In this document: positions 54,708-63,151 of the stretch, piece after piece
How the letters are laid out: every line of letters starts with the position of its first letter
How positions within the stretch are numbered: the stretch's first letter is position 1
Source of the DNA: Arthrobacter subterraneus
Lineage (GTDB): Bacteria > Actinomycetota > Actinomycetes > Actinomycetales > Micrococcaceae
Assembly: GCF_900099735.1 (NCBI RefSeq)
Contig: NZ_FNDT01000006.1
Coordinates: 62,001 to 126,000, forward strand
Length of the DNA: 64,000 nt
Direction: 5' to 3'
Program-made: the position numbers and the translations under genes
Notes under the pieces: model-generated
What the model saw: only the letters and a program-made list of their open reading frames with translations
What the model was told of the DNA's origin: nothing
The model's database searches: none

Positions 54708-56081
54708 ATGGGGTCTGCAGCCGTGGCTGCTATCAAGCTCAGGAAGCGGATAAAGCTCGAGGAGATCAGCCCCGTGCGGCTGGTACCGCTGGCTTTCCTG
54801 GCGGCGATCCTGGTGGGCGCCGGCCTGCTCATGCTCCCACTATCGCGTACCCCGGGCAGCCACGAGGTAGTGATGCCCGCGCTGTTTACCGCCGTGTCAG
54901 CCGTATGTGTCACCGGCCTGATCACCGTGGATACAGCAACGTTCTGGACGCCGTTCGGCCAGACGGTGATCCTGGCGCTGATCCAGGTCGGCGGCTTCGG
55001 CATCATGACCCTCGCAACCCTCCTGGCACTGCTGGTTCGCAAGAGTCTTGGACTGCGCTCACAACTCATCGCCCAATCCGAGAGCCATACCCTGAACCTG
55101 GGGGACGTACGGGGTGTCCTGCTCCGGGTGGCCAGGATCATGCTGGCCTGTGAAGCGGCGACCGCAATCCTGCTGACGGCGCGGTTCTGGATCGCTTACG
55201 ACGACGGTCTGGCCACGGCCGCCTGGCACGGCATCTTCCATGCCATTTCCGCGTTCAACAATGCAGGCTTCTCACTCTTCAGCGACAACCTGATTCCCTT
55301 CGTCGATGACCCCTGGATCATCCTCCCCATCTGCGCAGCCGTCATCGCTGGCGGCATCGGATTCCCGGTGATCATCGAACTGCTGCGCGGCCGCACCGTG
55401 CACAAGGGCTGGACCGTGCACGTCCGCCTCACCGTCTACGGAACCCTCATCCTCCTCGCTCTCGGAACCGGACTCTTTGCCTGGTTCGAATGGGACCGGG
55501 CGGAAACACTTGGTCCGCTATCCACCGGAGGGAGGCTCCTCGCCGCCATTGCGGGCGGCGTCTTCCCGCGTACCGCCGGATTCAACAGCATTAACTACGG
55601 TGACGCTGCGCCGGAGACACTGCTCATCACCAACATTCTCATGTTCATCGGAGGCGGCAGCGCCGGAACGGCTGGCGGTATCAAGATCACCACCTTCCTC
55701 GTCCTTGCCTTCGCTATCTGGAATGAAGTCCGCGGGCGTGAGCAGGTCACCATCGGGCACCGCTCGGTCAGTTCTCCGGTGCAGCGCCAGGCGCTGTCCG
55801 TCGCACTGTTGGGAATCGCAGCGGTGATGATCGGAACGGTCCTCCTGCTGGTCTTCACCGACTACGGGCTGGAGCAGGCGCTCTTCGAGGCAGTCTCAGC
55901 CTTCGGGACGGTAGGGCTCAGCACGGGCATCACCTACGAGCTGCCGGCGAACGCCGAGCTCGTCCTCATGGCGCTGATGTTCATCGGCAGGATCGGCACC
56001 ATTACTGTTGCATCCGCACTGGCGCTGATCTCCCGGCCGATTCTCTACAGACTCCCGGAAGAGCGTCCCATCATCGGGTGA
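54708..56081 (+). CDS. TrkH/KtrB-family potassium uptake membrane subunit
   Basis: 457 residues with four repeated M1-P-M2 units. The four filter loops are VSAVCVTGL, ISAFNNAGFS, FPRTAGFNS and VSAFGTVGLSTG, each with the conserved glycine. Length and the short N-terminus favour KtrB over TrkH. It needs a TrkA/KtrA-type RCK partner, which is not in the window. It follows the KdpDE-like pair by 110 bp. ATG 54708 is used; a GTG three bases earlier is equally possible. Confidence 0.9.
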   Translation: MGSAAVAAIKLRKRIKLEEISPVRLVPLAFLAAILVGAGLLMLPLSRTPGSHEVVMPALFTAVSAVCVTGLITVDTATFWTPFGQTVILALIQVGGFGIMTLATLLALLVRKSLGLRSQLIAQSESHTLNLGDVRGVLLRVARIMLACEAATAILLTARFWIAYDDGLATAAWHGIFHAISAFNNAGFSLFSDNLIPFVDDPWIILPICAAVIAGGIGFPVIIELLRGRTVHKGWTVHVRLTVYGTLILLALGTGLFAWFEWDRAETLGPLSTGGRLLAAIAGGVFPRTAGFNSINYGDAAPETLLITNILMFIGGGSAGTAGGIKITTFLVLAFAIWNEVRGREQVTIGHRSVSSPVQRQALSVALLGIAAVMIGTVLLLVFTDYGLEQALFEAVSAFGTVGLSTGITYELPANAELVLMALMFIGRIGTITVASALALISRPILYRLPEERPIIG

Positions 56082-56092
56082 CCTGACAACCC

Positions 56093-57052
56093 TCACCCGA
56101 GCAGCAGCGCCACCAGCAGCGACGCCGGCAGCGCCAGCAGCGAACTCACCAGGATGATGTCGCGGACCAGCGTCACCCGCAGCCCGAACTGCGCGGAGAA
56201 CAGAAACACGTTCTGCGCGGTGGGCAGCGCAGCCATGGCCACCACGCCCAGCAGCGCCGTCCCCTCAACGCGGAAAAGATAGTACGCGACGGCCCAGGCG
56301 ATGACCGGCATCAGCGCCAGCTTCACCACGCTTCCCAGCACGACGTCGGCGCGCAGGCTCCGCTGCGCCAGCGGCTTCTGCCCGCGAAGGCTTATACCGA
56401 ACATCACCAGCAGGAGCGGAATCGAAGCCTGGCCCAGCATCTCCAGCGGCGTCCAGAGAATCGCCGGCAGCGTCAGCGAAGTCGCGGCAAACAGGGCTCC
56501 GGCCGCAGTTCCGGTGGTGACGGGATTGGCGACGGACCGCAGCACCGTCCGTGCCAGCGTCGGTGGAGCGCCGGCGGAAGGTGCGGCCGCCGTCGTCGTC
56601 GCTCTCCTGCCGTACCAGGCAAAAATGGTGAGGAAGACCGGCGCAATGACCAGCAGTTGGGCCAGGAGCACCGAGACCACCGGCGCGGAACTTCCCACGG
56701 CGTACAGGGCGATCGGGATGCCGATGTTGCCGGCATTGACGTAGCAGGAGGCCATTGCGCCCACCGCCGTCTGCGCGCCCGGCCGCCTGAGCGCAAAGCG
56801 GCTGAGCAACGCGTAGACCGCGCTGGTTGCGGCGGCGGCAACCAGCGCGATCGGCGTGTAGACGCCCAGGACTTCAGCGAGTTCGGTCTCCGCGAGCAGG
56901 ATGAACATGAGGGCCGGGTTGGTGATGTAGTAGATCACCGGCGTGAGGCCCTCCTGCATGGCCCCCGTCCGGGTAGGGAGGAGGATCGAGGCGAGAACGC
57001 CCACGCCCACCAGCACCAGCACCACGCCGAACCCGAGGAGAACCCCCTCCAC
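56093..57052 (-). CDS. AEC family transporter (auxin efflux carrier type)
   Basis: 319 residues with about ten helices in two halves. ITNPALMFILLAETEL in the first half and ASCYVNAGNIGIPIALYAVG, with the broken-helix NAGNIG, mark the Mem_trans/AEC family. MAALPTAQNVFLFSAQFG repeats the pattern near the end. Bacterial members export or import organic acids such as malate. It lies directly downstream of the aldarate genes on the same strand, so transport of an aldarate or related acid is possible. GTG start. Confidence 0.85.
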   Translation of the reverse strand: MEGVLLGFGVVLVLVGVGVLASILLPTRTGAMQEGLTPVIYYITNPALMFILLAETELAEVLGVYTPIALVAAAATSAVYALLSRFALRRPGAQTAVGAMASCYVNAGNIGIPIALYAVGSSAPVVSVLLAQLLVIAPVFLTIFAWYGRRATTTAAAPSAGAPPTLARTVLRSVANPVTTGTAAGALFAATSLTLPAILWTPLEMLGQASIPLLLVMFGISLRGQKPLAQRSLRADVVLGSVVKLALMPVIAWAVAYYLFRVEGTALLGVVAMAALPTAQNVFLFSAQFGLRVTLVRDIILVSSLLALPASLLVALLLG

Positions 57053-57093
57053 GAAGCCTCCTGATCATCTCTCGAGTTCCTACAGGCTGCGGG

Positions 57094-58422
57094 TTACCTG
57101 ACCAGGCAGGGCCGCTTCGGGTCGAAGGACCACTCCGGAATCAGGTACTGCATGGACGTGGCATCGTCCCGCGCGCCCAGCCCGTGCTCCAGATAGAGGG
57201 CGTGCGCTTCCTCCAGCCGGGTGCGGTCCAGTTCGATCCCCAGGCCCGGCGCATCCGGAACCCGAATCTCTCCGCCCCTGATCTGCAGCGGGTCGACGGT
57301 GAGCCCCTGGCCGTCCTGCCAGATCCAGTGCGTGTCCAGTGCCGTGATCTCCCCCGGAGCCGCAGCACCTACATGCGTGAACATGGCCAGGGAGATGTCG
57401 AAATGGTTGTTCGAGTGCGATCCCCAGGTCAGCCCGAACTCGTTGCACAGCTGTGCCACGCGCACCGAACCCGCCATGGTCCAGAAGTGCGGATCGGCCA
57501 GCGGAATGTCCACGGCGTTCACGCGGATGGCGTGGGCCATCTCGCGCCAGTCCGTCGCGATCATGTTCGTTGCCGTCCTCAGCCCTGTGGCCCGGCGGAA
57601 CTCCGCCATGACCTCACGGCCGGAGAACCGTCCCTCGGCGCCGCACGGATCCTCCGCGTACGCCACCACGTCCTGCATGCGCTTCCCCAGCCGGATGGCG
57701 TCCGCAAGCAGCCAGCCGCCGTTGGGGTCGAGGGTGATGCGCGCGTCCGGGAAGCGCTCCTTGAGCGCGACGACGGCGTCCACCTCATCATCACCGGCAT
57801 GGACTCCGCCCTTGAGCTTGAAGTCCGCAAAGCCGTAACGTGCCTGTGCCGCTTCGGCAAGGCGGACGACGGCGGCGGGCGTCATGGCTTCCTCCCGCCG
57901 GACACGGTCCCACTCGTCCGCGGAACCCTGCTCGCGCAGGTAGGGCAGGTCGGTGGAGTCCGGATTGCCCACATAGAACAGGTAGCCCAGCATCGGCACG
58001 GCGTCCCGCTGCTGCCCGTCGCCGAGCAACTCGGCAACCGGAATGCCGAGGAACTGGCCGTGCAGGTCCAGCAGGGCAGACTCGACGGCGGTCACGGCGT
58101 GGACCGTGGTCCGGAGGTCGAAGGTCTGGAGCCCCCGCCCACCCGCATCGCGGTCCGCGAAAGTAGCAGCGACGGACCGCAGGAGGCTGCGGAACTGTGC
58201 CACCGGCTTGCCGCTCAGGATCCGACCGGCTTCCTCGATGGTGGAGCGGATCGCTTCACCGCCCGGGACCTCGCCGAGTCCGGTCCGGCCGTCGGAGTCC
58301 GTGATGATCGCGATATTGCGGGTGAAGAACGGCCCGTGCGCTCCGGAAAGGTTGAGGAGCATCGAGTCGTGTCCGGCAACGGGAACAACCTCTACCCCGG
58401 CAACGGTGGGCTGCGTGGTCAC
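57094..58422 (-). CDS. gudD: Glucarate dehydratase
   Basis: 442 residues of the enolase superfamily. Catalytic pieces are the KxK in [11 protein letters not shown], metal ligands in ITLDPNGGW and AEDPCG, and the base in [12 protein letters not shown], the usual set for GudD. It dehydrates D-glucarate (or L-idarate) to 5-dehydro-4-deoxyglucarate. The GTG overlaps the stop of the dehydrogenase gene (GTGA). It is the last of three pathway genes that run kdgD, dehydrogenase, gudD. Confidence 0.95.
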   Translation of the reverse strand: MTTQPTVAGVEVVPVAGHDSMLLNLSGAHGPFFTRNIAIITDSDGRTGLGEVPGGEAIRSTIEEAGRILSGKPVAQFRSLLRSVAATFADRDAGGRGLQTFDLRTTVHAVTAVESALLDLHGQFLGIPVAELLGDGQQRDAVPMLGYLFYVGNPDSTDLPYLREQGSADEWDRVRREEAMTPAAVVRLAEAAQARYGFADFKLKGGVHAGDDEVDAVVALKERFPDARITLDPNGGWLLADAIRLGKRMQDVVAYAEDPCGAEGRFSGREVMAEFRRATGLRTATNMIATDWREMAHAIRVNAVDIPLADPHFWTMAGSVRVAQLCNEFGLTWGSHSNNHFDISLAMFTHVGAAAPGEITALDTHWIWQDGQGLTVDPLQIRGGEIRVPDAPGLGIELDRTRLEEAHALYLEHGLGARDDATSMQYLIPEWSFDPKRPCLVR

Positions 58423-60026
58423 TGGTTCTCCCCGGCGGGTACCACTGTGCCGTCGATCCGGCGGTTGAGCTTCCACGGGTTCGCGTCCTGGATGGCTGCA
58501 GGCCGCAGCGCTTCCGGAATGTTCTGGTAGGCGACGGGCCGCAGGAACCGCTCGATCGCAAGGGTGCCCACGGAGGTGGTCCTGGTGTTCGAGGTGGCAG
58601 GGAACGGTCCGCCGTGGACCATGGCGTGGCCCACTTCGACGCCGGTCGGCCAGCCGTTCGCGAGAATGCGGCCGACCTTGCGCTCCAGGACGGGCAGAAC
58701 CCCGGCCGCTGTTCCGTAGTCGGACTCGGTGAGGTGCAGGGTGGCCGTCAGCTGGCCTTCGAGACGCTGCGCGGCCGCGACCAGTTCCTCCGTGGAGGAG
58801 TAGCGGACCACAAGGGAGGCTGCTCCGAAGATTTCCTCGTGCAGGACGGGGTTGTTCAGGAAGGTGGCCGCCTCGGTGCCGAAGACGGCAGGTGCGGGAG
58901 CGTTCTCGGTGGGTCCGTCGGACCCCCGGGCTACGAGCTCCACCCCGTCCTGGGAGCCGAGGGCTTCAACGCCCGCGTTCCAGGAGTCGGCGATTCCGCG
59001 GGTGAGCATGGTCTGCCCGGCGGAGGGTGCGAGCGCACGGCTCACGGCGGCAAGGAAGTTGTCACCGGCCTCGCCTGTCGGCACGAAGACCAGACCGGGT
59101 GAGGTGCACAGCTGGCCGCTGGACCCGGTCACGGAGGTGATGTACGCCGCGGCGAGCCCGTCGAGGTCACCCTGCAGCGCACCTTCGAAGAAGATGACCG
59201 GGTTGATCGAGCTCATTTCCGCGTATACCGGAATGGGCTGCGGCCGCGCCGCCGCGGTGGTCATGAGCGCCGTGCCGGCGGAGCGGGAGCCGGTGAAGCC
59301 CACCGCCTGGATGGCGGGATCGGACACGAGGGCCTGGCCGATACTGGCACCGGGTCCGTAGATGAGGGAGAAGACGCCCGGGTGGAGGCCGGCGTCGTTC
59401 ACTGCCTCCGTGATGGCACGGCCCACCAGCTCACTGGTGCCGGGGTGCGCGTTGTGCGCCTTGAAGACCACCGGGCAGCCGGCAGCCAAAGCGGAGGCGG
59501 TATCGCCGCCCGCAGTGGAGAAAGCGAGGGGGAAGTTGCTCGCCCCGAAGACCGCGACGGGGCCCAGGGGCACCTTGCGCTGGCGAATGTCCGCACGGGG
59601 CAGAGGCGTGCGCTCGGGCTGCGCCGGGTCGATGCGGACACCCCGGTGATCGCCCTGGCGGACCACTGCTGAGAAGAGCCGCAGCTGGCCGGTGGTGCGG
59701 GCCAGCTCTCCGCGGAGGCGCGCTTCAGGCAGGCCGGTCTCAAGCATGGCGCGGGCAACGACCTCGTCTCCGGCGGCTTCGATCCGGTCGGCGATTCCGT
59801 CGAGGAACGCTGCGTGGGTCTGCGGATCGAGGGTGCTGAAGGATTCGAAGGCCTCTTCAGCCGCGGCGGTGGCCTGCCGGAGCTGGGACTCGTCGATCAG
59901 CGAATAGGTGGGCTCCAGCGTTTCATTGGTGGACGGGTCAAAGCCGTTGACGGTCCTGCCGTTTCCGGGCGTGGCCTGGCCGGCGATGAGCGAGTGGCCC
60001 TGAAGGGTTGCGTTCTGGGTAGGCAT
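58419..60026 (-). CDS. 2,5-dioxovalerate (alpha-ketoglutaric semialdehyde) dehydrogenase
   Basis: 535 residues of the ALDH superfamily, the long type found in aldarate clusters. The catalytic cysteine is in [10 protein letters not shown] and the general-base Glu in [23 protein letters not shown] is the NAD(P)-binding region. It oxidises 2,5-dioxopentanoate, the product of KdgD, to 2-oxoglutarate. AAGGAG precedes the ATG. Coupled to gudD by GTGA. Confidence 0.9.
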   Translation of the reverse strand: MPTQNATLQGHSLIAGQATPGNGRTVNGFDPSTNETLEPTYSLIDESQLRQATAAAEEAFESFSTLDPQTHAAFLDGIADRIEAAGDEVVARAMLETGLPEARLRGELARTTGQLRLFSAVVRQGDHRGVRIDPAQPERTPLPRADIRQRKVPLGPVAVFGASNFPLAFSTAGGDTASALAAGCPVVFKAHNAHPGTSELVGRAITEAVNDAGLHPGVFSLIYGPGASIGQALVSDPAIQAVGFTGSRSAGTALMTTAAARPQPIPVYAEMSSINPVIFFEGALQGDLDGLAAAYITSVTGSSGQLCTSPGLVFVPTGEAGDNFLAAVSRALAPSAGQTMLTRGIADSWNAGVEALGSQDGVELVARGSDGPTENAPAPAVFGTEAATFLNNPVLHEEIFGAASLVVRYSSTEELVAAAQRLEGQLTATLHLTESDYGTAAGVLPVLERKVGRILANGWPTGVEVGHAMVHGGPFPATSNTRTTSVGTLAIERFLRPVAYQNIPEALRPAAIQDANPWKLNRRIDGTVVPAGENQ

Positions 60027-60072
60027 TGAATGCTCCTTACGGGTGGTGTCCTGGTGGGTGTTCAGGGATTGT

Positions 60073-61023
60073 TTAGCGGGCGCTTGCCAGAGTGGCGGGA
60101 GCGGGGCGGATACCGGCGGCGTCAATCAGCGCGCCGAGGTCCGCGAGGTCCGCGTCGGTCAGGTTCTGCAGCGGAGGGCGCACACCCCCGACGTCGCGGC
60201 CGACAACCTTCAGCCCTCCCTTGACGATCGAGACGCCGTAACCGCGCACCCGGTCCCGGATGTCGAGGTAGGGCAGCACAAATCGCTGGAGCTTTTCGGT
60301 GACCGCCGCATGGTCCTGTTTCCGGACGTCGCGGTAGAACTCGAGCGCGAACTCCGGGACAAAGTTGTAGAGCGCCGAGGAGTAGGTGCTCATTCCCAGC
60401 TGGAGCAGCGGAAGGGCGAAGGTCTCCGCGGTGGGCAGGCCGCCCAGGTAGAACAACCGGTCGCCGTTCTTCGCGTAGACCCTGGTGAGGTGCTCGATGT
60501 CGCCGATGGCGTCCTTGAAGCCGATGAAGTTCGGATGGCGCTCCGCGAGGCGGGCAACGGTGTCGGCCGAGTAGATGGCATTGGCGCGGTTGTACACGAT
60601 CACGCCGATAGTGGTCGCGGCGCAGACGGCGCTGACGTGGGCGAGGAGTCCCTCCTGGTCGCACTCCGTCAGGTACGGAGGCAGGAGCAGGAGACCCTCG
60701 GCGCCGGCAGCTTCCGCATCCTGCGCGTTCTGGACGGCCTGGGCGGTGGAACCTCCTGCGGACGCAAGTACCGGAACGGTGCCGCCCACTTCCTCGACCG
60801 CGGTGCGGATGACCCGGGCTGCCTCCGCCGGTGTCAGGCTGAACCCCTCGCCGGTGCCGCCGGCAGCGAAGAGCCCGGCGACATCGAAGCTCGCCTGCCA
60901 GGAGAGGTGCTGCCGGTAGGCGTCCTCATCGAAGGCGAGCTCCGGCGTGAAGGCAGTCACGGGGAAGGACAACAGACCGTCCTTGAGCTTCTGAGCGAGT
61001 TCCTGAGGCGCGTAGTTGGCCAC
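60073..61023 (-). CDS. kdgD: 5-dehydro-4-deoxyglucarate dehydratase
   Basis: 316 residues of the DHDPS/NAL superfamily. The Schiff-base lysine is in FIGFKDAIGD and the catalytic tyrosine in IVYNRANAIYS; LLSFPVTAFTPELAFDEDAY and AGGTGEGFSLTP are typical of KdgD. It dehydrates and decarboxylates the GudD product to 2,5-dioxopentanoate. GTG start. The upstream gap carries a candidate LysR-type binding site. Confidence 0.95.
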   Translation of the reverse strand: MANYAPQELAQKLKDGLLSFPVTAFTPELAFDEDAYRQHLSWQASFDVAGLFAAGGTGEGFSLTPAEAARVIRTAVEEVGGTVPVLASAGGSTAQAVQNAQDAEAAGAEGLLLLPPYLTECDQEGLLAHVSAVCAATTIGVIVYNRANAIYSADTVARLAERHPNFIGFKDAIGDIEHLTRVYAKNGDRLFYLGGLPTAETFALPLLQLGMSTYSSALYNFVPEFALEFYRDVRKQDHAAVTEKLQRFVLPYLDIRDRVRGYGVSIVKGGLKVVGRDVGGVRPPLQNLTDADLADLGALIDAAGIRPAPATLASAR

Positions 61024-61141
61024 GATGCATCTTCCTTAGGGCAGTTCGCCGCGCAGGCGGCGAGGGTGGAGCTTCCTTGATGGGTTGTTTCCACACTAGG
61101 AAGATATGTGATGCCTGTCTAAGCCCACTTTTGTATGGATT

Positions 61142-61161
61142 GATGCTCTCCGGGTATCGCT
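61142..61161. promoter_or_regulatory. Candidate LysR-type site upstream of kdgD
   Basis: GATGCTCTCCGGGTATCGCT shares 16 of 20 bases with the site next to the LysR start codon, including the partial dyad GATGCx-N5-GGTATC. It lies 120 bp upstream of kdgD and just beyond the LysR stop codon. Confidence 0.45.
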
Positions 61162-61163
61162 GG

Positions 61164-62048
61164 TCACAGATCCTTGGTCCGGATGACCTCCAGAAGCCGC
61201 CCCAGCGCGGGGTTGCGCATTTCCCTGCTCCAGATGGCATAAAGCTCGACGGCGTCCGGCTCGATTTCAGCCAGCCTCAGGTAGGAAACACCCTCCACAC
61301 CGAGCATGCTCGCCGATTCCGGAACAAACGCCACCCCCCTACCGGACGCCACGAGCGCCACCATGGTGAGGATTTGGCTCACGGTATGCACCACATTGCC
61401 GTGCTCTACGGGGATGTTCCGGACCACCAGATCGTAGAAGTACCGCGCCTTGGTGGGCGAATGCATGATCAGCGGCACCCCTTTGAGGTCCGCAACCGTC
61501 AGGGACCGGTTCAGCTGGTCAAGCTCATGTCCGGCTGGAACGGCGAGCATCAGGTCCTCGGTGAACATGAGGTGGGATTCAAAGAGGTCCGCATCGAAGG
61601 CGGGACGCGCCAGGCCCAGGTCCAGGTCCCCGTCGGCAATCGCCTCGATCTGCTCTCCGGTCACAAGCTCCTGGAGTTCCACATCGACGTCGGGCAGTTC
61701 CGTTGCTATCTCCGACAGCAGCGGACCAAGGAGGCTGAAGCCGGAGGCGGCAGTGAAACCGACGCGCAGCTGGCCGGACCTGCCGGCCGCGATGCGCCGC
61801 GCGGTGTGGGGTGCGCGCTCGGCGGCGATGACGAGCTTCCGCGCCTCCACCAGGAAGGCGCTGCCCGCGGCGGTGAGGGAGACCTTCCGGTTGTCGCGCT
61901 CCAGTAGTTCGACGCCGACGCTGCGCTCGAGTTTCTGGATCTGCCGGCTTAGCGGAGGCTGTGTCATATTGAGCCGATCGGCCGCCCGCCCGAAATGGAG
62001 TTCCTCTGCGACGACCACGAAGCTGCGTGCCTGATCGAGTGTAAACAT
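61164..62048 (-). CDS. LysR-family transcriptional regulator of the aldarate genes
   Basis: 294 residues. The HTH is FVVVAEELHFGRAADRLNM and QPPLSRQIQKLE; the effector domain starts near residue 90 (LRVGFTAASGF). It is followed on the same strand by kdgD, the dehydrogenase gene and gudD, so it probably senses an aldarate or a pathway intermediate and activates them. Matching 20-bp sites occur at its own start and before kdgD. Confidence 0.9.
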   Translation of the reverse strand: MFTLDQARSFVVVAEELHFGRAADRLNMTQPPLSRQIQKLERSVGVELLERDNRKVSLTAAGSAFLVEARKLVIAAERAPHTARRIAAGRSGQLRVGFTAASGFSLLGPLLSEIATELPDVDVELQELVTGEQIEAIADGDLDLGLARPAFDADLFESHLMFTEDLMLAVPAGHELDQLNRSLTVADLKGVPLIMHSPTKARYFYDLVVRNIPVEHGNVVHTVSQILTMVALVASGRGVAFVPESASMLGVEGVSYLRLAEIEPDAVELYAIWSREMRNPALGRLLEVIRTKDL

Positions 62049-62068
62049 GATGCCTTCCGGGTATCACT
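62049..62068. promoter_or_regulatory. Candidate LysR-type site at the regulator's own start
   Basis: GATGCCTTCCGGGTATCACT directly abuts the LysR start codon. The near-palindrome GATGCC-N5-GGTATC and the copy before kdgD suggest autoregulation together with pathway control. Confidence 0.45.
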
Positions 62069-62148
62069 TCATGCTTATCCTGGCTTATACACGGATCCTG
62101 GCTGCCGTCCAAGATGACCCCAGCGTGAATGAGTCGGACTAGCCGTCT

Positions 62149-62415
62149 TCAGCCCTGGAGCAGGTTCAGTTCCCTGAGCTTCGCCTCGACCTCGGGGTTG
62201 CTCGGCTCAACCTGGTGTGCCCCGTCCGGGTACACGACCACCGGGATATTGGTCCGGCCGGAGATGCTCTTCGCTTCTTCAGCAGCCTCCGGGGTTTCCA
62301 CCAGGTTGATGTACTCATAGCCGATGCCGAGCTCGTCCAGCTGCCGCTTGGTGCGGATGCAGTCCCGGCACCAGTCAGCGCCGTACATGCGGATTGTTTC
62401 GGGATTCGCCGTCAT
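62149..62415 (-). CDS. Glutaredoxin/mycoredoxin-like thiol reductase
   Basis: 88 residues of the thioredoxin fold. The redox motif is ADWCRDCIRTK (CxxC near residues 16-19), the cis-proline is in TNIPVVVYPDG. Actinobacterial proteins of this size use mycothiol (mycoredoxins) or an NrdH-like partner. It stands alone between the two regulators and has no evident tie to the aldarate pathway. Confidence 0.85.
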   Translation of the reverse strand: MTANPETIRMYGADWCRDCIRTKRQLDELGIGYEYINLVETPEAAEEAKSISGRTNIPVVVYPDGAHQVEPSNPEVEAKLRELNLLQG

Positions 62416-62424
62416 GCCTTCATC

Positions 62425-63132
62425 CTACGGCTGGGCGACGGTTTGCAGACGCGACCGTGAGTTGGCCAGGTGCATCCGCATGGCGGCGGATGCCGTCAGC
62501 GCGTCCCCCGCGGCGATCGCGTCCCGCACGGCCCGGTGCTCAGCGGCGACGCGCTGCACGCGGGGCGAGCGGCCGTCGTCGTCGGCGGGTTCCAGCCGCT
62601 CAGGCGGCATCGCGATCATCGCCGGCCCCAGCATCATCAGCGCGTCCACGAAGTAGAAGTTGCCGCTGGCCTCGGCGACGGTGCGGTGGAAGGCGAAGTC
62701 GCAGGAGACCGCCGTGGCCGCGTGGTTGCCGGCGGCGTCGAACGCCGCGAGGGCGGAATCCAGCGCGGCGATCAGGCCAGGCGTGGCGTTCGACGCGGCG
62801 AGCGCAGCGGCCTCACTCTCCAGGCCGGCCCGGAACGCCAGCAATGCGCCCCGTTCCTCGAGGGTCCGGGGCCGGCGAAGGCCTCCGGCCGTTTCCTCGG
62901 CGGCGGACGGCGGGGTGAGCGCAAAGCTGCCGCTCCCCCGCCGCGTGTAGACGAGGCCCTCGGCCTGCAGCCGGGAGATCGCCTCCCGGACCACCGTGCG
63001 GCTGACCCCGAACTCCGCCAGAAGCGCGCTCTCGCTGGGCAGCTTCTCACCGGACGGGATGGTTCCGTCGACAATACGACGGCGGAGGCTGTCGACCAGC
63101 GAAACGGCCAGGTTCTGTTTCATGCTCCCCAT
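62425..63132 (-). CDS. FadR/GntR-family transcriptional regulator
   Basis: 235 residues. The winged helix is IPSGEKLPSESALLAEFGVS with TVVREAISRLQAEGLV; the C-terminal FCD domain has the metal-binding pattern with DFAFHRTVAEASGN, EHRAVRDAIAAGD and MRMHLANS. Such regulators respond to sugar acids or other carboxylates. It is transcribed in the same direction as, and 19 bp after, the enolase-superfamily dehydratase gene, which it likely controls. An ATG 9 bp downstream is an alternative start. Confidence 0.88.
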   Translation of the reverse strand: MGSMKQNLAVSLVDSLRRRIVDGTIPSGEKLPSESALLAEFGVSRTVVREAISRLQAEGLVYTRRGSGSFALTPPSAAEETAGGLRRPRTLEERGALLAFRAGLESEAAALAASNATPGLIAALDSALAAFDAAGNHAATAVSCDFAFHRTVAEASGNFYFVDALMMLGPAMIAMPPERLEPADDDGRSPRVQRVAAEHRAVRDAIAAGDALTASAAMRMHLANSRSRLQTVAQP

Positions 63133-63151
63133 GCTGGCACGGTGCGCGTGC

